A stretch of 64,000 nucleotides of DNA from Ornithinimicrobium faecis. Lineage in GTDB: Bacteria > Actinomycetota > Actinomycetes > Actinomycetales > Dermatophilaceae. This document shows positions 60,450 to 64,000 of this stretch, piece after piece (within the stretch, counting starts at the first letter, position 1; every line of letters begins with the position of its first letter). Below the pieces are notes generated by a model, which saw only the letters and a program-made list of their open reading frames with translations, was not told the origin of the DNA and did not search any database. The position numbers were made by a program, and so were the translations under genes. The stretch is taken from NCBI RefSeq assembly GCF_023923225.1, contig NZ_CP099489.1, positions 1,860,001-1,924,000 of the forward strand. The letters are read 5' to 3'.

Positions 60450-61792
60450 ACGAGGTGTCGGACGACGCGCAGGACCGAGCCACGCAGGACAGTGCCGGGG
60501 TCACGGACGGACAGCGCCGCCGCGCAGCGCTCCGGCTGCGCCGCTGGCTGGGAGCCGAGCCGATGGATGCCCTGCTCGGAGCCCAGGGGGCCGACGACGC
60601 GGGCACCCGGTTGCTGGCCAACCACCCCGTCGTGACGTCCGAGAGCGTGCAGGACGGCTTGGACCTCCTCGCGGCCCGACGCAACGACCACCCCGGCGGC
60701 TTGCGGGTGGAGCGGCTCGGCACCGTGCTGACGCGGGCGCGGGTGGTCGCCTGGACACTCTTCGTCGTGGCGGCCATCCTCCTCGTTGCTGCCGCGATCA
60801 TCCTCTCCGACACCGGGGACTCCGATCTGATCTTCGAGGAACTGGCCGACCGGCTGGGAGGCAGCGGCGCAGTGCTGGTCGTGCCCCTGCTCATCCTGTT
60901 TGCCGTGGCCGTGGTCCTGGTCTGGGTGACGGCGAGTTGGCGGCACGTGATCGCCCTCGGTGAGGCACGCCATGCCGTCCGCTGGGCCGCAGACCGCCCC
61001 GGTCAGGTGACGCGCGGGCTGCCGGTCGTCGAGCCGTTCAACGGGTTCCGGGGTTGGCTGATCGGCCCGGCGGTCATCTGCTGGATCGTGGCCGCCCTGA
61101 CGCTCGCCGTCGTGCTGTGGATGGCGGCGGACGGGGAGATCGCTGTTGTGCCACTGCTGGTCGGGGTGGGGCTGGGCCTGGTCGGCTGGCTGTTCTTTGC
61201 CGGGCAGCGTGCCCTCGCCCGCATCGCGAGGATTGCCAACGACCACCTGGTCCTGCTCCGCCCCCGGGAGCACTCGTTGCGGATGACGCCGGCCACGGCT
61301 CTGCGGGAGCGGTTCCTGATCCTGAAGGAGGGTGCGTTCGAGACGACGGCCTCGGAGGAGCGGACGGTCTATCCGTTCACCGTGCAGCTGCCTGCCGATG
61401 AGTTGAAGCGCCTCCATGAGCAGAACGATCAGGACTTTGAGCCCGAGCGGACCATGATCGGCGCGCCAGACGAGGCGCCACTGGTCACCGCCGAGAAGCC
61501 CGGCGATGAGTCGACGCTGGAGGGCTATTTCGAGCGGGAGTATGCCGGCGGCTGGCTGGTCGCGCAGGCTCGGACCGGGGACGGGGCCTGGGGTAAGAAC
61601 AGGCGTGCCTGGATCATCGTGCGTGACCACCCGGAGCGCTTCTCGCAGGAGGTTCTGCCCCAGTTCGGCGACCGTCACGGGCTGGTGCCCAGGAGCCTTC
61701 GCCTCCTCGATGAGCCCCAGCAGGTGTGGACCGAGGGTGCGTGGATCGAGTCCTGGATCCGGCGCCACGACAGCGACGAGTGGCCGTTCTAG
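60446..61792 (+). CDS. membrane protein of an unfamiliar paralogous family, copy 2
   Basis: A 448-residue paralogue of the protein at 58701. Shared blocks in order: ALRLRRWLGAEPMDALLGAQ, SVQDGLDLLAARR, two pairs of membrane helices (VVAWTLFVVAAILLVAAAII; WLIGPAVICWIVAALTLAVV), RTVYPFTVQLPADELKRL, YFEREYAGGWLVAQARTGDG and PERFSQEVLPQFGDRHGLVP with a final WIESWIRR. The C-terminal half is likely cytoplasmic. The GTG at 60446 overlaps the stub-gene stop. Function is unknown. It is convergent with parC. Confidence 0.75.
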   Translation: MNEVSDDAQDRATQDSAGVTDGQRRRAALRLRRWLGAEPMDALLGAQGADDAGTRLLANHPVVTSESVQDGLDLLAARRNDHPGGLRVERLGTVLTRARVVAWTLFVVAAILLVAAAIILSDTGDSDLIFEELADRLGGSGAVLVVPLLILFAVAVVLVWVTASWRHVIALGEARHAVRWAADRPGQVTRGLPVVEPFNGFRGWLIGPAVICWIVAALTLAVVLWMAADGEIAVVPLLVGVGLGLVGWLFFAGQRALARIARIANDHLVLLRPREHSLRMTPATALRERFLILKEGAFETTASEERTVYPFTVQLPADELKRLHEQNDQDFEPERTMIGAPDEAPLVTAEKPGDESTLEGYFEREYAGGWLVAQARTGDGAWGKNRRAWIIVRDHPERFSQEVLPQFGDRHGLVPRSLRLLDEPQQVWTEGAWIESWIRRHDSDEWPF

Positions 61793-61824
61793 CCCTCACG
61801 CAGTCTGGCACCGCGCCAGGTGGC

Positions 61825-64000
61825 CTAGTGGATCGCGGTGATCGGGGCCGCCGCCGGGATGCCTGACCCGTCCCGCTTGCCGTTGGCATCGGGCAGCTCG
61901 ACCGCAGCGCCGTTGCCGGACGCGGCCATCGGGGGAGCGGCACCGGCCCAGCCCAGAAGCAGCGCGTCCTCGCCGCGCAGGAACCGGTGGCAGCGCACGC
62001 CGCCGGTGGCGCGGCCCTTGGCGGGATATTCCTCGAATGGGGTGACCTTGACCGACCCGGTCTGGGTGCCGGGGAGCGCGCCCGAGGACCCGGAGACCGT
62101 GACCACGACGTTCTCGGCCGAGGAATCGACCGCCCAGAAGCCCTGCACGGCAGCGTCCTTGGCCAGTTTGATGCCGGCGATGCCACCACCGCTGCGGCCC
62201 TGGGCGCGCACGCCCGAGGCGCTGAAGTGCAGCAGCTGAGCATCGTTGGTGACGAAGACCAGCTCCTCCTCGCCGGTGGTCAGCTCGACCGCGCCGACGA
62301 CCTGGTCGCCGTCCTTGAGGGAGATGACCTCAAACTCGTCCTTGTTGCCGGGATAGTCCGGGTTGACCCGCTTGACGATGCCGTTGCGGGTGCCGAGCGC
62401 CAGCCCCTGACCTGTGTCCTCCAGCGAGCAGAGCGCCAGTGGCAGTGCGCCAGCCGGCAGGTCGACGAAGGCCGCCAGGGGAGCACCGCCAGAGAGTGTC
62501 GGTGCACCGTTGGTCGGGGGCAGCGTCGGCAGCTCGAGGGCGCTGATGCGCACGAGCGTGCCGGACGAGGTGACCAGACCGACCGACCCGCGGGCGGTGG
62601 TGCGCACCGCCGAGACGATGACGTCGTGCTTGCGGCGTGACCCTCCGGTGCCCAGTGGCTCATCGGTCGAGGTGCGTGCGAGCAGCCCGGTGGAGCTGAG
62701 CAGCACCCAGCACGGGTCGTCGGTGACCTCCAGCGGGGTGGAGGCTGCGGCGGTGGCGGACACGCCGTCGGACTCCAGCAGGACGGTGCGCCGTGGGGTG
62801 CCGTGCTCCTTGGCGACCGCGGCGAGCTCGTCGGAGACCAGGTTGAGCAGCAGCTGGTGGTCCTCGAGCAGCGCGCGGAGCGCCTCGATGTCTCGCAGCA
62901 GCTCGTCGCGCTCGGTCTCCAGCTCGATGCGGGAAAACTTGGTCAGGCGGCGCAGTTGCAGGTCCAGGATGTAGTTGGCCTGCAGCTCGGAGAGGTCGAA
63001 GACCTGGATCAACCGCTCGCGGGCGGTCGCCACGTCATCGGCGGCGCGGATCAGCTGGATGACCTCGTCGATGTCGAGGATGGCGATGAGCAGGCCCTCG
63101 ACCAGGTGCAGGCGCTCCTCCTTGCGGCGCAGCCGATAGGCCGTGCGCCGGCGCACCACGTCGGTGCGGAACTCGACATAGACCTTGAGGAGCTCGCGCA
63201 GCCCGAGGGTGCGCGGCTGCCCCTCGACCAGGGCGACGTTGTTGATGCCGAAGCTCTCCTCCATCGGGGTGAGCTTGTAGAGCTGGGCCAGGACGGCCTC
63301 GGGGTTGAAACCGTTCTTGATCTCGATGACCAGGTGCAGGCCCTTGGTGCGGTCGGTCAGGTCGTTGATGGCGCTGATGCCCTGCAACTTCTTGGACTGC
63401 ACGAGGGTCTTGACCTTGTCGATGACCTTCTCCGCGCCGACCAGATAGGGCAGCTCGGTGACCACGATGCCCTTGCGGCGGGCGGTGATGTTCTCGATGC
63501 GGGCCAGGGCGCGGGTGCGGAAGGATCCGCGGCCACTCTCATAGGCGTCGCGGATGCCGTCCAGTCCGACGATCCGACCGCCCTGGGGCAGGTCGGGGCC
63601 GGGCACGAAGCGCATCAGGTCATCCAGGCTCGCGTCCGGGTGGGCGATCAGGTGCCGTGCGGCGCCGATGACCTCGCCGAGATTGTGCGGCGCCATGTTG
63701 GTCGCCATGCCGACCGCAATGCCCGAGGCGCCGTTGACCAGCAGGTTCGGGAACGCTGCGGGCAGCACGTCCGGCTGCATCAGCTGGTCGTCATAGTTGG
63801 GGACGAAGGCGACGGTCTCCTCGTCCAGGCTGCCCGTCATCAGCAGCGCGGCAGGTGCTGGGCGGGCCTCGGTGTAGCGGCTGGCGGCCGGCCCGTCGTC
63901 CAGCGAGCCGAAGTTGCCGTGCCCATCGACGAGCGGCAGGCGCATCGTGAAGGGCTGGGCCATGCGCACCAGGGCGTCATAGATCGCGGTGTCACCGTGT
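61825..64000 (-). CDS. parC: DNA topoisomerase IV subunit A, partial
   Basis: Minus-strand gene whose 5' end lies beyond 64000; about 724 residues are visible, starting within [40 protein letters not shown] holds the catalytic Tyr in [25 protein letters not shown] and [19 protein letters not shown] belong to the breakage-reunion core, and coiled-coil residues ([20 protein letters not shown]) follow. The C-terminal domain forms a beta-pinwheel with repeated blades ([38 protein letters not shown]). The partner ATPase subunit is parE at 28635-30713. Confidence 0.88.
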   Translation of the reverse strand, partial: HGDTAIYDALVRMAQPFTMRLPLVDGHGNFGSLDDGPAASRYTEARPAPAALLMTGSLDEETVAFVPNYDDQLMQPDVLPAAFPNLLVNGASGIAVGMATNMAPHNLGEVIGAARHLIAHPDASLDDLMRFVPGPDLPQGGRIVGLDGIRDAYESGRGSFRTRALARIENITARRKGIVVTELPYLVGAEKVIDKVKTLVQSKKLQGISAINDLTDRTKGLHLVIEIKNGFNPEAVLAQLYKLTPMEESFGINNVALVEGQPRTLGLRELLKVYVEFRTDVVRRRTAYRLRRKEERLHLVEGLLIAILDIDEVIQLIRAADDVATARERLIQVFDLSELQANYILDLQLRRLTKFSRIELETERDELLRDIEALRALLEDHQLLLNLVSDELAAVAKEHGTPRRTVLLESDGVSATAAASTPLEVTDDPCWVLLSSTGLLARTSTDEPLGTGGSRRKHDVIVSAVRTTARGSVGLVTSSGTLVRISALELPTLPPTNGAPTLSGGAPLAAFVDLPAGALPLALCSLEDTGQGLALGTRNGIVKRVNPDYPGNKDEFEVISLKDGDQVVGAVELTTGEEELVFVTNDAQLLHFSASGVRAQGRSGGGIAGIKLAKDAAVQGFWAVDSSAENVVVTVSGSSGALPGTQTGSVKVTPFEEYPAKGRATGGVRCHRFLRGEDALLLGWAGAAPPMAASGNGAAVELPDANGKRDGSGIPAAAPITAIH

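Overview
The window reads as chromosome of a high-GC Actinomycetota (roughly 70% GC by eye), most likely Micrococcales in or near Intrasporangiaceae/Ornithinimicrobiaceae. This is an inference from gene content: DUF3040, DUF5990, DUF6318, DUF6504 and DUF7455 proteins, a dnaE2 locus with a SAV_6107-type HEPN protein, GTG/TTG starts and tight ATGA/GTGA gene overlaps. I saw no tRNA, rRNA, CRISPR array, insertion sequence or prophage.

Layout. 1-3.7 kb: TraR/DksA zinc-finger protein (cut by the window edge), DUF5990, RidA, a zinc alcohol dehydrogenase and a secreted BNR-repeat protein. 3.8-7.4 kb: a divergent redox cluster (two luciferase-like monooxygenases, flavin reductase, NTF2-like protein, MarR) around a 29-bp dyad. 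7.6-9 kb: a DinB-fold protein facing a SAM-I riboswitch, a 28-residue leader peptide and an OsmC protein. 9.1-10.2 kb: toxin-antitoxin genes and a 73-bp duplication of the 3' end of the polyprenyl synthase gene next door. 11.2-17.6 kb: a damage-tolerance operon (DUF6504, HEPN, dnaE2, dinB) behind a near-consensus LexA box. 18.4-26.1 kb: a peptide-type ABC importer with a CocE-type hydrolase and TetR. 26-32.4 kb: two MFS transporters, DUF456, DUF7455, parE and an AhpD-like protein. 32.6-38.3 kb: a cellobiose/beta-glucoside operon with a CebR-like LacI regulator and a 16-bp operator palindrome. 39-41.3 kb: envelope proteins with proline-rich N-termini, one carrying three Ltp repeats. 41.4-47.2 kb: a NarL-type two-component system, glutamate dehydrogenase, DedA and an APC permease. 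47.5-49.7 kb: a DEAD-box helicase with a long, recently duplicated Arg/Asp/Asn-rich N-terminus. 49.8-55.7 kb: a secreted PKD-like protein, a DUF6318 lipoprotein, a small alarmone synthetase and an ABC exporter. 55.9-61.8 kb: a membrane protein, a 5'-truncated P-loop kinase, an AidB-like dehydrogenase and a family of unfamiliar membrane proteins present as two full copies and one coupled C-terminal stub. 61.8-64 kb: parC, running off the edge.

How parts work together. The importer operons each pair uptake with an intracellular hydrolase and end with a regulator. The dnaE2/dinB operon looks SOS-induced. The riboswitch and leader peptide tie OsmC to sulfur status. The features least explained by known families are the membrane protein triad at 58.7-61.8 kb, the shared-tail Ltp/TM2 cluster, the 3'-end duplication at 9.8-10.2 kb, and an 8-bp word (CGGCATAC) that recurs far more often than base composition predicts, sometimes through rare codons.
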